Counted from the first letter of the stretch, positions 15,625 to 23,208 are shown. The stretch: DNA of 53,171 nucleotides from a virus (IMGVR_UViG_3300032308_000975:1-53171), one strand, 5' to 3'. Made by a program: numbers and translations. The notes: a model not told the origin generated them from the letters alone.

Positions 15625-18516
15625 TCAGGCTGCGGCCACTGAGAACATATCACCACCTAGACTCTTTTGGACACCTAGTTGTTTTCTGTTCAAATCCACT
15701 ACCTGTCTATTAGTTGCCACTAACTGTGCCATCTGCATATTTAACGATTGTAAGCTAGCCACCACGTCATTAAGGCTAGCAACACCGCCCGCTCCCGGAG
15801 CTCCTGCTCCTGATGCTGCGACAGTTGTGGCTGGTTTGGTTTCTACAGGTTTGGCTGTGGCAGCTGCTACCTGTGTGGAGGACGGAGTAGCTGCTGTCGA
15901 TCCCCCGGTCATAAATCCCTGTGCGAGTTGGGCACGTTTGGCAGTTTCTGCTTGGCCACCAGCATAACCAACTGCTTTGCCTACTGCGGCAATATTGGTA
16001 AGATCTACACCTTTCTTTTGTTTTTCTGCGAAATAGGCTGCTGCGATTTTGGAAGCTATAGCAGGATCGTTAGCTAAATCTGGATTTTTAACTAGGTCAA
16101 CTCCGATCATATCTCCAAATTTTTTGTAGTTATCTTTACCTGTTAACTGAATTAGACCTCTGCCACGATACTTAAATCCTTCATCTTCTCTATTGCCCAT
16201 TCTACCGCCATAGATAACATTACCTACAGCTTCTGGACCTTTGGCAGCCACTGCCTCGGCTTCTTCTACAGTTTTAAATCTAACTTTATTTCCGCCTTTG
16301 TTGCCTGCGCCATACAACTCAAATAATTTCTTACCGCTGTATTTTAAATTTTCATCTTGTGGCTTGAATCCAGATTCGGCTTGTACCTGTGCCATGATAT
16401 TGGCTACAGCCTTGGGATCTGTGATTCCTTGAGATGCTAACTGACTTCTCAGTGCGTCTTGTGTGGCGCCTTTAGTCATAGCTGCCGGAGCAGGACCTGC
16501 GGCTGTTGCCCCTGGTTGTTGTGCTGCAGAACCAGCACGTCTAGCAGCACTTTCAAATAATTTTGCAGGACTAGTAAAGTCGTATTTGGCAGTGGTTTCT
16601 ACTGCTTCTTTGGTCTGCTTGTTTTCCTGTTGTTTTAATTCAGTGCTTTTTTCAGTGGCTTTTGTATTTTCTTCTTTGGCTTTGGCCTCGGCCCTGTCTT
16701 TTTTACGTTTTTCAGCTTCTTCTTTGGAAATACCGCCCATCCATTTAGGTAGCAGTGACAATAATCCGTCTTTAAAATCAGCCATTCCTTCCCAAAGATA
16801 CTTAAGGCCTTTGTAGACAAGATATACTCCAGCAGCCAATGCGATAAACTTGATAGCAACCATAGCCATCGGTGCCATCATTAACATTTCTTTCATTGCT
16901 TTGATTTTGCTAACCACAGTAGCATATATTACTACCGCAGCTAATGCTCCTAGAGCCACACCCAACACCTGCATATTATCGCCCATAAACTGGAATACTG
17001 GTACCAGGAATGTTGAAATAAAGCTGACCATACCTTCAAATACACTCATCATTCCTTCTAGGAGACCACTAGTGGCTAGAAGTTTTGTAAATCTATTGCT
17101 GACCTGAGATATTTGTTCTTGATATTCTTTTAACTTAGCTGGATCTAATCCTTGAGCTTGAAGTTCTGCTGCTTTCTTTTCTTGTTTTAATCTTTCTTCT
17201 TCAACTTGCTTAAGATTCTTTTGACGAGCGGCAGCATCCATAGCCCCGATCATAAACTGTTTTTGTGCGTCTGTACCAAAATATGAAAGTGTTTCACCTA
17301 GGCCAGACTTAGCTACTCTAGAAGCTTCAGCTTGATAGGACGCATTGATCCTAGCTGCTTGATCTGCTCCCATCTTTCCTGTGGCACGGATTTGTTTATT
17401 CAATCCCATCATCTGACCAGCAGTCTCTGGCAAGAATGCTAATGCTGCTTTACCTGCTTCAGAAGTAGCAGTACCGGTAGCTATAATTTCCTTCATACCT
17501 TCTCTGTGTTCAGCAGGTATGCTATCCATTAATTTGTTTAATTCTTCTTGACTCTTGGCATCCATTTTAGATGCTATCATTCTGAACTGAGCATCTTTCA
17601 TTCTTGCCGCTCTAGCATCTTCTAATTCTTTTTTACTCTGTCCTGTTAATTTACTAACAGCATCTAAATTCTTTAAGTATTGTCCAGTTGATTCGATCAA
17701 CTGCGCATTATTCATTCCTTGAAGATGACCAGTCTTAGCCAGTCTGCCGGCATAATTGGCCATGCCTTCGTTGATCTGTTCTGTAGAATATCCCATACGA
17801 GCCAGTTGATCACCTAGCTCAGTGTCTTTGATTCCTCTACCTAACTGTGCTAATCTTTTAGCACCTTCAGCAGTAGATCCACCTAACAATGCTAGACTTT
17901 GACCAGTTCTAGCAATGATTCCGCTGAACTGGTCAAATGTTAATCCGGCACCAGTGGCCGCATCAATCATGTCAGTGATACTGCCTCCAAAATTCGCTCC
18001 TACTTCTGCTGCCTGTTGGAATGATTTATAAGTTTTTTCTGCAGCACCAGCTACCGCACCAAATACTGATGCTAGTGCTCCGCCAACTACAGGAATTTGT
18101 TGTAATGATGCTGCCGCTTGGGTTAGACTATTGCCAGTGTTAGCCAAAGCAGAAATCATACTGGTGAGTTTAGTTGCTGCTCCCATGGCCGCGCCGGCCA
18201 TAGCACCTAGAGCCTGTGAATTTGCTTCGGCTTGTTTTAATTGATCTTCTTCAGCTTTGGCACGAGTCGCAGCACGTTTTTTGCCTTCGTCTAATAATTT
18301 TAGTTCGTCTTGGCGTTTTTTGTTTAGATCTTTGGTTTGATCTGCTAGCCGTTTGAGTTCTTTTTCTAGTTCGGCCTGCGCTTTACCGCCTTTACCGCCT
18401 TTGCCACCCGCAGACATGGCCATCATTACCGCGAGAAGTTGCTTTAACGTGGTTTCGGTTGCCGCATTATTAAGTTCTATTGGATTGCCGCCAAGATCGC
18501 CGTAGACGTCTGCCAT
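15625..18516 (-). CDS. Tape measure-like protein with GH19-type lytic domain
   Basis: A 963-residue protein. Residues 1-110 are a charged coiled coil; about 110-490 are Ala/Gly-rich and helical, as in tape measure proteins. About 510-578 hold hydrophobic, membrane-like segments (LGVALGALAAVVIYATVV, MVAIKFIALAAGVYLVYKGL). Residues about 680-870 form a chitinase-19/lysozyme-like domain with AQVQAESGFKPQ, the likely catalytic Glu, and EGFKYRGRGLIQLTGKDNYK. The C-terminus has a short coiled coil. Size, Ala/Gly-rich helices and hydrophobic segments fit a tail-length ruler that enters the cell envelope; the lytic domain would open the wall. It lies divergent from a tail gene with a frameshift site, as tape measures lie beside chaperone genes. 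T4's own ruler, gp29, is unrelated in sequence as far as I can see. Confidence 0.8.
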   Translation of the reverse strand: MADVYGDLGGNPIELNNAATETTLKQLLAVMMAMSAGGKGGKGGKAQAELEKELKRLADQTKDLNKKRQDELKLLDEGKKRAATRAKAEEDQLKQAEANSQALGAMAGAAMGAATKLTSMISALANTGNSLTQAAASLQQIPVVGGALASVFGAVAGAAEKTYKSFQQAAEVGANFGGSITDMIDAATGAGLTFDQFSGIIARTGQSLALLGGSTAEGAKRLAQLGRGIKDTELGDQLARMGYSTEQINEGMANYAGRLAKTGHLQGMNNAQLIESTGQYLKNLDAVSKLTGQSKKELEDARAARMKDAQFRMIASKMDAKSQEELNKLMDSIPAEHREGMKEIIATGTATSEAGKAALAFLPETAGQMMGLNKQIRATGKMGADQAARINASYQAEASRVAKSGLGETLSYFGTDAQKQFMIGAMDAAARQKNLKQVEEERLKQEKKAAELQAQGLDPAKLKEYQEQISQVSNRFTKLLATSGLLEGMMSVFEGMVSFISTFLVPVFQFMGDNMQVLGVALGALAAVVIYATVVSKIKAMKEMLMMAPMAMVAIKFIALAAGVYLVYKGLKYLWEGMADFKDGLLSLLPKWMGGISKEEAEKRKKDRAEAKAKEENTKATEKSTELKQQENKQTKEAVETTAKYDFTSPAKLFESAARRAGSAAQQPGATAAGPAPAAMTKGATQDALRSQLASQGITDPKAVANIMAQVQAESGFKPQDENLKYSGKKLFELYGAGNKGGNKVRFKTVEEAEAVAAKGPEAVGNVIYGGRMGNREDEGFKYRGRGLIQLTGKDNYKKFGDMIGVDLVKNPDLANDPAIASKIAAAYFAEKQKKGVDLTNIAAVGKAVGYAGGQAETAKRAQLAQGFMTGGSTAATPSSTQVAAATAKPVETKPATTVAASGAGAPGAGGVASLNDVVASLQSLNMQMAQLVATNRQVVDLNRKQLGVQKSLGGDMFSVAAA

Positions 18517-18542
18517 GTATTAAAAACCCCAAAAACTACGCA

Positions 18543-18550
18543 TATAAATA
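18543..18550 (+). promoter_or_regulatory. Consensus T4 late promoter TATAAATA
   Basis: An exact copy of the T4 late promoter sequence, 33 bases before the ATG of the gp26-family gene, with the ribosome site GGAG at 18574. Transcription would begin near 18557. Confidence 0.75.
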
Positions 18551-18563
18551 GCTGCATAGATAA

Positions 18564-18573
18564 AGTATTTATC
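18564..18573 (-). promoter_or_regulatory. Late promoter-like motif GATAAATACT
   Basis: Minus-strand GATAAATACT, identical to the motif at 8869-8878. It faces the plus-strand promoter at 18543-18550; ATAAATA and TATTTAT form an inverted repeat, and both predicted start points fall near 18557. It would drive the tape-measure-like and portal genes. Confidence 0.6.
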
Positions 18574-18583
18574 GGAGAAAAAA

Positions 18584-19456
18584 ATGTCAGATCAAACCAT
18601 ACCGCAGCCTACGAAAAAGCCAATGAATAACCCTTTGGCTAATTATTTCCGGCAGCCAAAACTCTATATCAGATTGCCCAGCCACGGTGAATTTTATCCC
18701 GACGGCAGTTTAGATAAAAGCGAAATAGACGAATATGCCGTCTATGCTATGACTGCTAAGGATGAACTGATGTTTAAAACTCCAGACGCCTTAATGAACG
18801 GACAAGCTACCGTTGAAGTAATCAAGAGCTGTGTTCCGTCTATTAAAAATCCTTGGCAGATGCCCAGCATCGATCTAGATGCTGTGCTGATAGCTATTAG
18901 ATTAGCGACCTACGGAGAGAATCTAGATGTTAGCACATCGTGCCCTAGCTGCGGCCATATTAATGACTATATCTTAAATCTATTACAGTATCTTGATACA
19001 GTTACAAATTTCAAATACGAAGCTAGTATTAATGTAGGAGAATTAACTGTAAACATTCGTCCTTACAGTTATAAAGAACTTAATAAAACAGCACTCAAAA
19101 CTCTCGAACAACAGAAAATTTTCCAAATAGTCAATGACGATAACATGCCTGACGAAGAAAAAGTTGAAAAGTTCGGAGACAGTTTTGTTAAGCTAACTCA
19201 GCTCACTGTAGACACAGTTATCGGTTGTATCCGCAGTATAGACACACCTAACGGTAGTGTATCTGATAGCGAAATGATCAAAGAATTTATCGAAAATGCT
19301 CCCAGCGACGTGTTTACAAAAATCAGCGATCACGTTACTGATATGAAAGATCGTATGAGTCTAAAAGTTCAAAACGTTGAATGTGTAGAATGTCAGCATC
19401 AATGGACAGTTGATGTTTCCATGGACCAGACAAATTTTTTCGCCAAAGGGTCTTAA
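18584..19456 (+). CDS. 26: T4 baseplate gp26-family protein / probable tail assembly chaperone, short form
   Basis: A 290-residue protein of the T4 gp26-type baseplate family: YFRQPKLYIRLPSHGEFYPD near the start, MTAKDELMFKTPDALMNGQA, and VEVIKSCVPSIKNPW. Two Cys-x-x-Cys pairs (CPSC near residue 119 and CVEC near 267) probably bind zinc. The ATG has GGAG at a good distance and a consensus late promoter upstream. The frame ends in TAA at 19454-19456, but a slippery run at 19432-19441 sits five codons before that stop and the -1 frame stays open to 19668, so an extended form of about 361 residues is likely. It sits directly beside the tape-measure-like gene, the usual place of tail assembly chaperones. 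Confidence 0.85.
   Translation: MSDQTIPQPTKKPMNNPLANYFRQPKLYIRLPSHGEFYPDGSLDKSEIDEYAVYAMTAKDELMFKTPDALMNGQATVEVIKSCVPSIKNPWQMPSIDLDAVLIAIRLATYGENLDVSTSCPSCGHINDYILNLLQYLDTVTNFKYEASINVGELTVNIRPYSYKELNKTALKTLEQQKIFQIVNDDNMPDEEKVEKFGDSFVKLTQLTVDTVIGCIRSIDTPNGSVSDSEMIKEFIENAPSDVFTKISDHVTDMKDRMSLKVQNVECVECQHQWTVDVSMDQTNFFAKGS
19432..19441 (+). promoter_or_regulatory. Probable -1 ribosomal frameshift site (AAATTTTTTC)
   Basis: In the zero frame the bases read A AAT TTT TTC, which holds two overlapping X XXY YYZ heptamers, A AAT TTT and T TTT TTC. Both are of the classic -1 slippery type. A possible stimulating hairpin begins 6-9 bases downstream (19448-19477). Confidence 0.75.
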
Positions 19457-19668
19457 CTCAGCCTCAGGAAGAGATCCTAGCATACGTACAACAAATTGAA
19501 AAAGAGGCAAACGAGATCAAACGTGATATACTAAAGATCTGTTGGTATATGCGTGGCATGAGTTATCAAGAAGCATTATCAATGAGCCACGATGAAAGAA
19601 AAATCGTCGGTGAAATAATTAAAGAAAATCTAGAAACTACCAAGAAAAGCGGACTGCCTTTCTTTTAA
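19438..19668 (+). CDS. -1 frame extension of the gp26-family protein
   Basis: After a -1 shift at 19432-19441 the frame continues FRQRVLTQPQEEILAYVQQI and on for 76 residues to TAA at 19666-19668, ending in KENLETTKKSGLPFF. In this frame the upstream stop is at 19411-19413 and the first ATG comes only at about 19549, well inside a helix that looks part of one domain, and there is no ribosome site ahead of it. Expression through frameshifting is therefore more likely than a separate gene. The segment is helical and charged, with a WYMRGMSYQEALSMSHDERK motif that would suit contacts with the tape measure protein, as in the longer chaperone form of phages such as lambda. Alternatives are a separate gene with a weak start or a sequencing error. 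Confidence 0.7.
   Translation, partial: FRQRVLTQPQEEILAYVQQIEKEANEIKRDILKICWYMRGMSYQEALSMSHDERKIVGEIIKENLETTKKSGLPFF
19448..19477 (+). other. Possible frameshift-stimulating stem-loop
   Basis: GGGTCTT (19448-19454) can pair with GAGATCC (19471-19477) in seven pairs, two of them G-U, around a 16-base loop. The 6-9 base spacing from the slippery run is what -1 frameshift elements usually show. The fold was not computed. Confidence 0.4.
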
Positions 19669-19787
19669 ACAGAAAATTTCTTCAAAGCTTCTAAAAAAAA
19701 TTTTAAAACCTGAGGACCTTGAGCAGCGATTTCATCCGCTAGTTTTTCTAGGTCTTCGCTTTCTTTTAATAGATCATTTAATTTCAT
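19665..19787 (-). CDS. 40-residue small protein coupled to upstream gene
   Basis: A short frame reading MKLNDLLKESEDLEKLADEI and ending GPQVLKFFLEALKKFSV. Its ATG overlaps the stop of the 400-residue gene as ATGA, the usual sign of translational coupling. Its N-terminus resembles that of the gene before it (MKLHEIIQEQDLQE). The protein is predicted to be two amphipathic helices. Its stop overlaps by 3 bases the end of the -1 frame on the other strand, so the two transcription units meet tail to tail without a visible terminator. Function unknown. Confidence 0.55.
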   Translation of the reverse strand: MKLNDLLKESEDLEKLADEIAAQGPQVLKFFLEALKKFSV

Positions 19788-20986
19788 TGTCTTGCCTTTA
19801 GAAATTTAAACAACTGCTGTTTACCTGCAGAATCTAAATTATTAACACGATCGATTAACTCAACAGGCATAGTTCCTGTTTTATCAACAATCTTTGTTGG
19901 CGCTGCTGCAGAAGTTTCTGCATCGTTGGCTGCGCTGCCTGGACCACCAAATGGATTAGCTAATCCTCTTTGAAATCCTCTGTGCATTGCCTGCACTGTT
20001 TTAACATGGGAAGCTAGATCTTCCGATAAAGCATTTCCTGTTCTAATAACGCTTGAATTCTGTGGTCCCATTAAACGTTCGCGATCAGCGTCAATTTCTG
20101 CTTGTGTAGGTGCAGGTTCTTCTCTAGGAGCATTCTTTCCTATAAATCTACCTTTGGCATCTCTCTGTCTACCAGGTTTAGCATCAGTCGCCTGGGCTGT
20201 TGCAGTTGTAGTGGTAGCTGTTTGTGTTTGATCTTGACTAGCCGCTGGGGTTACAGCTGGTTGTTCTAGTTTAGCCTTAACTTCTGGGTCAGCCATCAGT
20301 GCTGCTATTAATTCTTTTTGCTGTTCCGGAGGTAGCTTGCTGATATTCTGTTGCATTTTTTGAAAAGCCGGATCGTTCGCCGCAGGTTTTTCCTGCTCTG
20401 GCTCTGGTTTCTCTTGTGTTTGAGCAGCTGGTTTTTCCTGTGCCTGTGTGGCTGTTGTAGTACTTGCCGAAGACTGTGTACCAGCAGCTGGTTTTTCATC
20501 GGCAGGTTGACCAGTCTGAGTATGTGCTGAACTGGTAGTCGATGTTGTAGCAGTACCTGCTGCAGGTTTTTCTTCAGGAGCATCTGGATCTTGTCCGGCA
20601 GCTGCCTGTGCTAAACGTCCAAATGCTGTATTTGATTTTGGTGGTGCGCTGGTCGCTGACGCTGCAGGAGTCCTAGACTGTGCCTGACCGCTGCCACCAG
20701 TAGAAGCTGTGGGTGTTGTGCTAGGTGTTGTTTGAGGTTGTCCCCCATCAGATGAAGCTGATGTTCCTCCGACAGAGACTTCTGGCTCATCGCCTGCGCC
20801 GGCCACTGTTTTTTTACCTGCTTGAAAACCTTTTTTAGCAGCAGCACCTAGTCCTGCTATTCCTCCTGCTACAGCACCAGCAGCCTTGGCCACACCACCT
20901 ACAATATTACCTACACCAGTGCCAATCTTGTTTAACAGTGGTCCTTCTTGTAGATCTTGTTCTTGTATGATTTCGTGTAATTTCAT
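19784..20986 (-). CDS. Low-complexity Ala/Gln/Thr-rich protein of unknown function
   Basis: A 400-residue protein starting MKLHEIIQEQDLQEGPLLNK, followed by a Gly/Ala-rich hydrophobic stretch (residues about 20-60, GTGVGNIVGGVAKAAGAVAG) that could insert in a membrane. Residues about 60-285 are disordered and rich in Thr, Ala, Gln and Pro, with repeated EKPAA units. The C-terminal 110 residues are more regular (LASHVKTVQAMHRGFQRGLA and VELIDRVNNLDSAGKQQLFK, then FLKARQ). The last part resembles the end of the 582-residue protein upstream (TLSDQIMKLPVDTKVQIVNY). The gene starts inside TAATG shared with that gene. A virion or internal head protein injected with DNA is one possibility; there is no direct evidence. 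Confidence 0.65.
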   Translation of the reverse strand: MKLHEIIQEQDLQEGPLLNKIGTGVGNIVGGVAKAAGAVAGGIAGLGAAAKKGFQAGKKTVAGAGDEPEVSVGGTSASSDGGQPQTTPSTTPTASTGGSGQAQSRTPAASATSAPPKSNTAFGRLAQAAAGQDPDAPEEKPAAGTATTSTTSSAHTQTGQPADEKPAAGTQSSASTTTATQAQEKPAAQTQEKPEPEQEKPAANDPAFQKMQQNISKLPPEQQKELIAALMADPEVKAKLEQPAVTPAASQDQTQTATTTTATAQATDAKPGRQRDAKGRFIGKNAPREEPAPTQAEIDADRERLMGPQNSSVIRTGNALSEDLASHVKTVQAMHRGFQRGLANPFGGPGSAANDAETSAAAPTKIVDKTGTMPVELIDRVNNLDSAGKQQLFKFLKARQ

Positions 20987-22734
20987 TAGGCCACCTTCAA
21001 TTCATTTTTCATATAGTTAACTATCTGCACTTTAGTATCTACAGGCAGTTTCATTATTTGATCGGATAAAGTTTTGTAATCGATTTGATCAGCTGTGCCT
21101 TTGGCACCCGGTTCCGGTATCTGCATGCCTGAATATACTTTCTTAACTACTTCTGGGTTAACACCTGCCTGCTGCATGATATCTGCCACAGCGTTTGAAT
21201 CTGTAGGGGAACCTGCCTTCTTCCAAGCCTGCATTAATTTGTCAGCAGTGACCTGCTGTGTGATATTTTGAGCTTTGGTCTTTAACCAAGAACCTGCTTT
21301 CTGTAGCATGCCTGCTTCTAATACTAGATATCCTTCTAGTATTAGATCTCTATTAGTAGCTGCCACACGCTTCATGATCAAATAACACTGACCTTCTGTT
21401 AAACGATTTCCAAGATATTCACGACTCTGTGTCTGAGGTCTTTTTAAAGTTGGTCTAAGATTTAATTGCTGTGATGATGTGTCTGCAGCAGCGGCTGGTG
21501 TAGCCTGTTTGGCAAGATCATATGCTGCCTGTACTTCAGGGCTAGGTGTGTTGCCCATAGATTTGCTCATGTCCACTACAGCCATCTGCTGTGCGCTTAA
21601 TGGTTGACCAGGAACTACTGGTTCATTGGCTACCATAACTCCAGAAAACTGTTTTGATCCACCTTTGGCTGCTTCTGCGTCCCAGTCTATTCGACCTACT
21701 CTGCGATCCCCCTGGATGTTCATGTCTGGACCAACACCAGCTAGCGGATCGCTGGATCCTGAGCCGCTGCTGATGCCCGGAGTTGCCATTTTTCCTTGAC
21801 TGGTTAAGTCGGCAAATGTCTTAGCATCCATAGTCTTCAATGGAATATCACCAGTGAACACTTTATTGCCGTTGGCATCAAATACTTCGATAGAGTTGCC
21901 TCGAGAACCAAATGTATATCCCTGATCAGGGGGAAACTTGTTTAACAGCCTATCCTGCATAGCTTGATCTGCGGCTAGGCCGGCTTCTATGTCACCACCA
22001 CTTTGACCTGCAGCAGCTTTATTACTGCCACCACCGCTGCCTATACCACTGACAAAATCAGCAGCTAGTTTACCTACCACAGCACCAGCAGCACCTGCCA
22101 ATGCAGGTTTAATAGCACCTTTGAATGATTCTTTCCATGACTTGCCCTGTATCTTAGCCGCAGCCACAGCAACTCCTCCCGCTACTAAGGCACCGGCTAC
22201 GCCCGCCACTAGTGTACCAGGCAATCCCATAGTATTCAACATAGGTCCAACTTTCTGTACCAATCCACCTAACACACCACCTACTAGAGCCAAGACCACT
22301 GGCTGTACTGCGGGATTTTTGGCAGCATTGGCCACCATCTTCATTAATCCGCCTTTGGTCTCTGCATCCACAGGCAGTTTACTTACCGCTGCTCCGGCCT
22401 TGTTGGCAAACTGCGGATCGTTGGCAGCATTAGGATCTGGCGCAGGCAAGCTATCACTGAGCTTTTGTAGCATAGAATCGGGTATGATCTTTTCTACGAC
22501 CTTGCCTAACATAGTAGAATTAGTACCTGATGCTTGTGCTTCTTTGTGCGCTGCTTGGAAGATCTGTGTTATTTGTTGTTGTGTTAATTCAGCTTCTTCT
22601 AGATAATGCGACCAAGGTTTAAAGAATTGTTCATCAATCCTTTCCATAGTAGCTTTCATTTTATAGGAATTAATACAGTCTTCGTTGATGTAATTTACTA
22701 AACTGTATCTATCATCGATGTCTAAGAGGCGCAT
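20986..22734 (-). CDS. Large Gly/Ala-rich protein with hydrophobic glycine-zipper segments
   Basis: I place the start at the ATG at 22734 (MRLLDIDDRYSLVNYINEDC), giving 582 residues. An extension to 22869 would run through a clear terminator hairpin and a late promoter motif, so it is rejected. Residues about 125-230 hold hydrophobic Gly/Ala-rich segments (AAVSKLPVDAETKGG, then VVLALVGGVLGGLV and GTLVAGVAGALVAGGVAVAA), resembling membrane-active glycine-zipper helices. The rest is partly disordered; the C-terminus repeats the pattern seen in the next gene. The pair may be ejected or membrane-acting proteins. No enzyme motif was recognised. Confidence 0.65.
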   Translation of the reverse strand: MRLLDIDDRYSLVNYINEDCINSYKMKATMERIDEQFFKPWSHYLEEAELTQQQITQIFQAAHKEAQASGTNSTMLGKVVEKIIPDSMLQKLSDSLPAPDPNAANDPQFANKAGAAVSKLPVDAETKGGLMKMVANAAKNPAVQPVVLALVGGVLGGLVQKVGPMLNTMGLPGTLVAGVAGALVAGGVAVAAAKIQGKSWKESFKGAIKPALAGAAGAVVGKLAADFVSGIGSGGGSNKAAAGQSGGDIEAGLAADQAMQDRLLNKFPPDQGYTFGSRGNSIEVFDANGNKVFTGDIPLKTMDAKTFADLTSQGKMATPGISSGSGSSDPLAGVGPDMNIQGDRRVGRIDWDAEAAKGGSKQFSGVMVANEPVVPGQPLSAQQMAVVDMSKSMGNTPSPEVQAAYDLAKQATPAAAADTSSQQLNLRPTLKRPQTQSREYLGNRLTEGQCYLIMKRVAATNRDLILEGYLVLEAGMLQKAGSWLKTKAQNITQQVTADKLMQAWKKAGSPTDSNAVADIMQQAGVNPEVVKKVYSGMQIPEPGAKGTADQIDYKTLSDQIMKLPVDTKVQIVNYMKNELKVA

Positions 22735-22760
22735 TTGTGTTAATCCAAAGGTGTATTGTT

Positions 22761-22768
22761 TATTTATT
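22761..22768 (-). promoter_or_regulatory. Late promoter-like motif AATAAATA
   Basis: Minus-strand AATAAATA directly after the terminator at 22771-22791 and 27 bases before the ATG at 22734. Transcription would start near 22754. Confidence 0.45.
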
Positions 22769-22770
22769 TT

Positions 22771-22791
22771 AAAAACGAGCTTACGCTCGTT
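22771..22791 (-). terminator. Rho-independent terminator at the end of the RNA candidate
   Basis: On the minus strand AACGAGC, loop GTAA, GCTCGTT, then further T bases: a perfect 7-pair stem with a GNRA-type loop and a U-run. It lies between the gene-free stretch and the start of the next gene. Confidence 0.8.
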
Positions 22792-23200
22792 TGCGTTATC
22801 GCTTACGCTCAACGCATTTTTTCTTTCTGGAAATGTTTTGTAAGATAACTGCGAAGCAGTTTTTAGCATTATCCAGATCGTTCAGTCATACTTAGCCCGT
22901 TGCCGGGCTAGATGTGAACATTATCCGAGTCGAACAAGTCATATAACAGTAGAGCATTACAGAGGCGGTCAGCCGGTACCTCGAGCTCCGTCTTAGATCT
23001 GACGGCGGACTAGATCTGCCTGTTATCGCAAACCGTAGTCGTGGGTTATTAACCCTCTTTTAGCCTTTAAAATCAATACTTTTTATTACAGTAAACCGGT
23101 TATAGGCGTATCCGATCGTCGTCCTGTCAAGGATAGTACTGTAGTTACCCTTCGCCAATTTAGGGGCCTTACCGTGCGACATCACCACGGATTTCGGGCA
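22771..23200 (-). ncRNA. Candidate structured non-coding RNA of about 430 bases
   Basis: No convincing gene fits between 22735 and 23234, yet the stretch holds many perfect stems. Minus-strand pairs: 23190-23186 with 23176-23172 (CCGTG/CACGG); 23143-23137 with 23093-23087 (TACAGTA/TACTGTA, enclosing TATCC/GGATA); GGGTT-AAT-AACCC near 23050; 23026-23020 with 22949-22943 (ATAACAG/CTGTTAT), enclosing CCGTC/GACGG (23005-22988); TAGCCCG-GCAA-CGGGCTA (22910-22893), nested in GTTCA/TGAAC; AACTGC-TTC-GCAGTT (22861-22847); TGCGTT/AACGCA (22816-22792); and the terminator. A TATAAT lies at 23208-23203. No tRNA, tmRNA or group I intron core could be made out. Orientation is inferred from terminator, -10 box and neighbours. 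Function unknown. Confidence 0.55.
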
Positions 23201-23202
23201 TC

Positions 23203-23208
23203 ATTATA
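23203..23208 (-). promoter_or_regulatory. TATAAT -10 box before the RNA candidate
   Basis: Minus-strand TATAAT, an exact sigma-70 -10 hexamer, 27 bases after the stop of the GIY-YIG gene. No good -35 box is seen 16-18 bases upstream, so activity would need an activator or an extended element. Confidence 0.3.

Noticed and set aside
19432-19441. Plain sequencing error or pseudogene as the cause of the frame break in the gp26-family gene
   Set aside because: Not fully excluded, but the break sits exactly at a double slippery heptamer with a hairpin at proper distance, beside the tape-measure-like gene, which favours programmed frameshifting.
20308-20847. Two other-frame minus-strand frames inside the 400-residue gene
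   Set aside because: They are by-products of the low-complexity Gln/Ala/Thr coding; the main frame is coupled to both neighbours.
22121-22606. 161-codon plus-strand frame opposite the Gly/Ala-rich gene
   Set aside because: Composition (Pro/Thr/Ala/Cys) mirrors the opposite strand, it lacks a ribosome site and stands alone among minus-strand genes.
22735-22869. 45-codon N-terminal extension of the 582-residue protein to an ATG at 22869
   Set aside because: It would run through a perfect terminator hairpin and a late promoter motif. The ATG at 22734 fits both, and the extension is low-quality sequence full of hairpins.
22900-23010. tRNA-like stretch with GTAGAGCA and a 5-pair arm
   Set aside because: No 7-pair acceptor stem, no TTCRA T-loop and no matching D-stem could be made on either strand.
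22870-23200. Group I intron core (GACTA at about 23040 pairing with TAGTC at about 23008, like P7)
   Set aside because: Only about 23 bases lie between the two halves, too few for the P3 and P8 helices, and no gene is visibly split around it.
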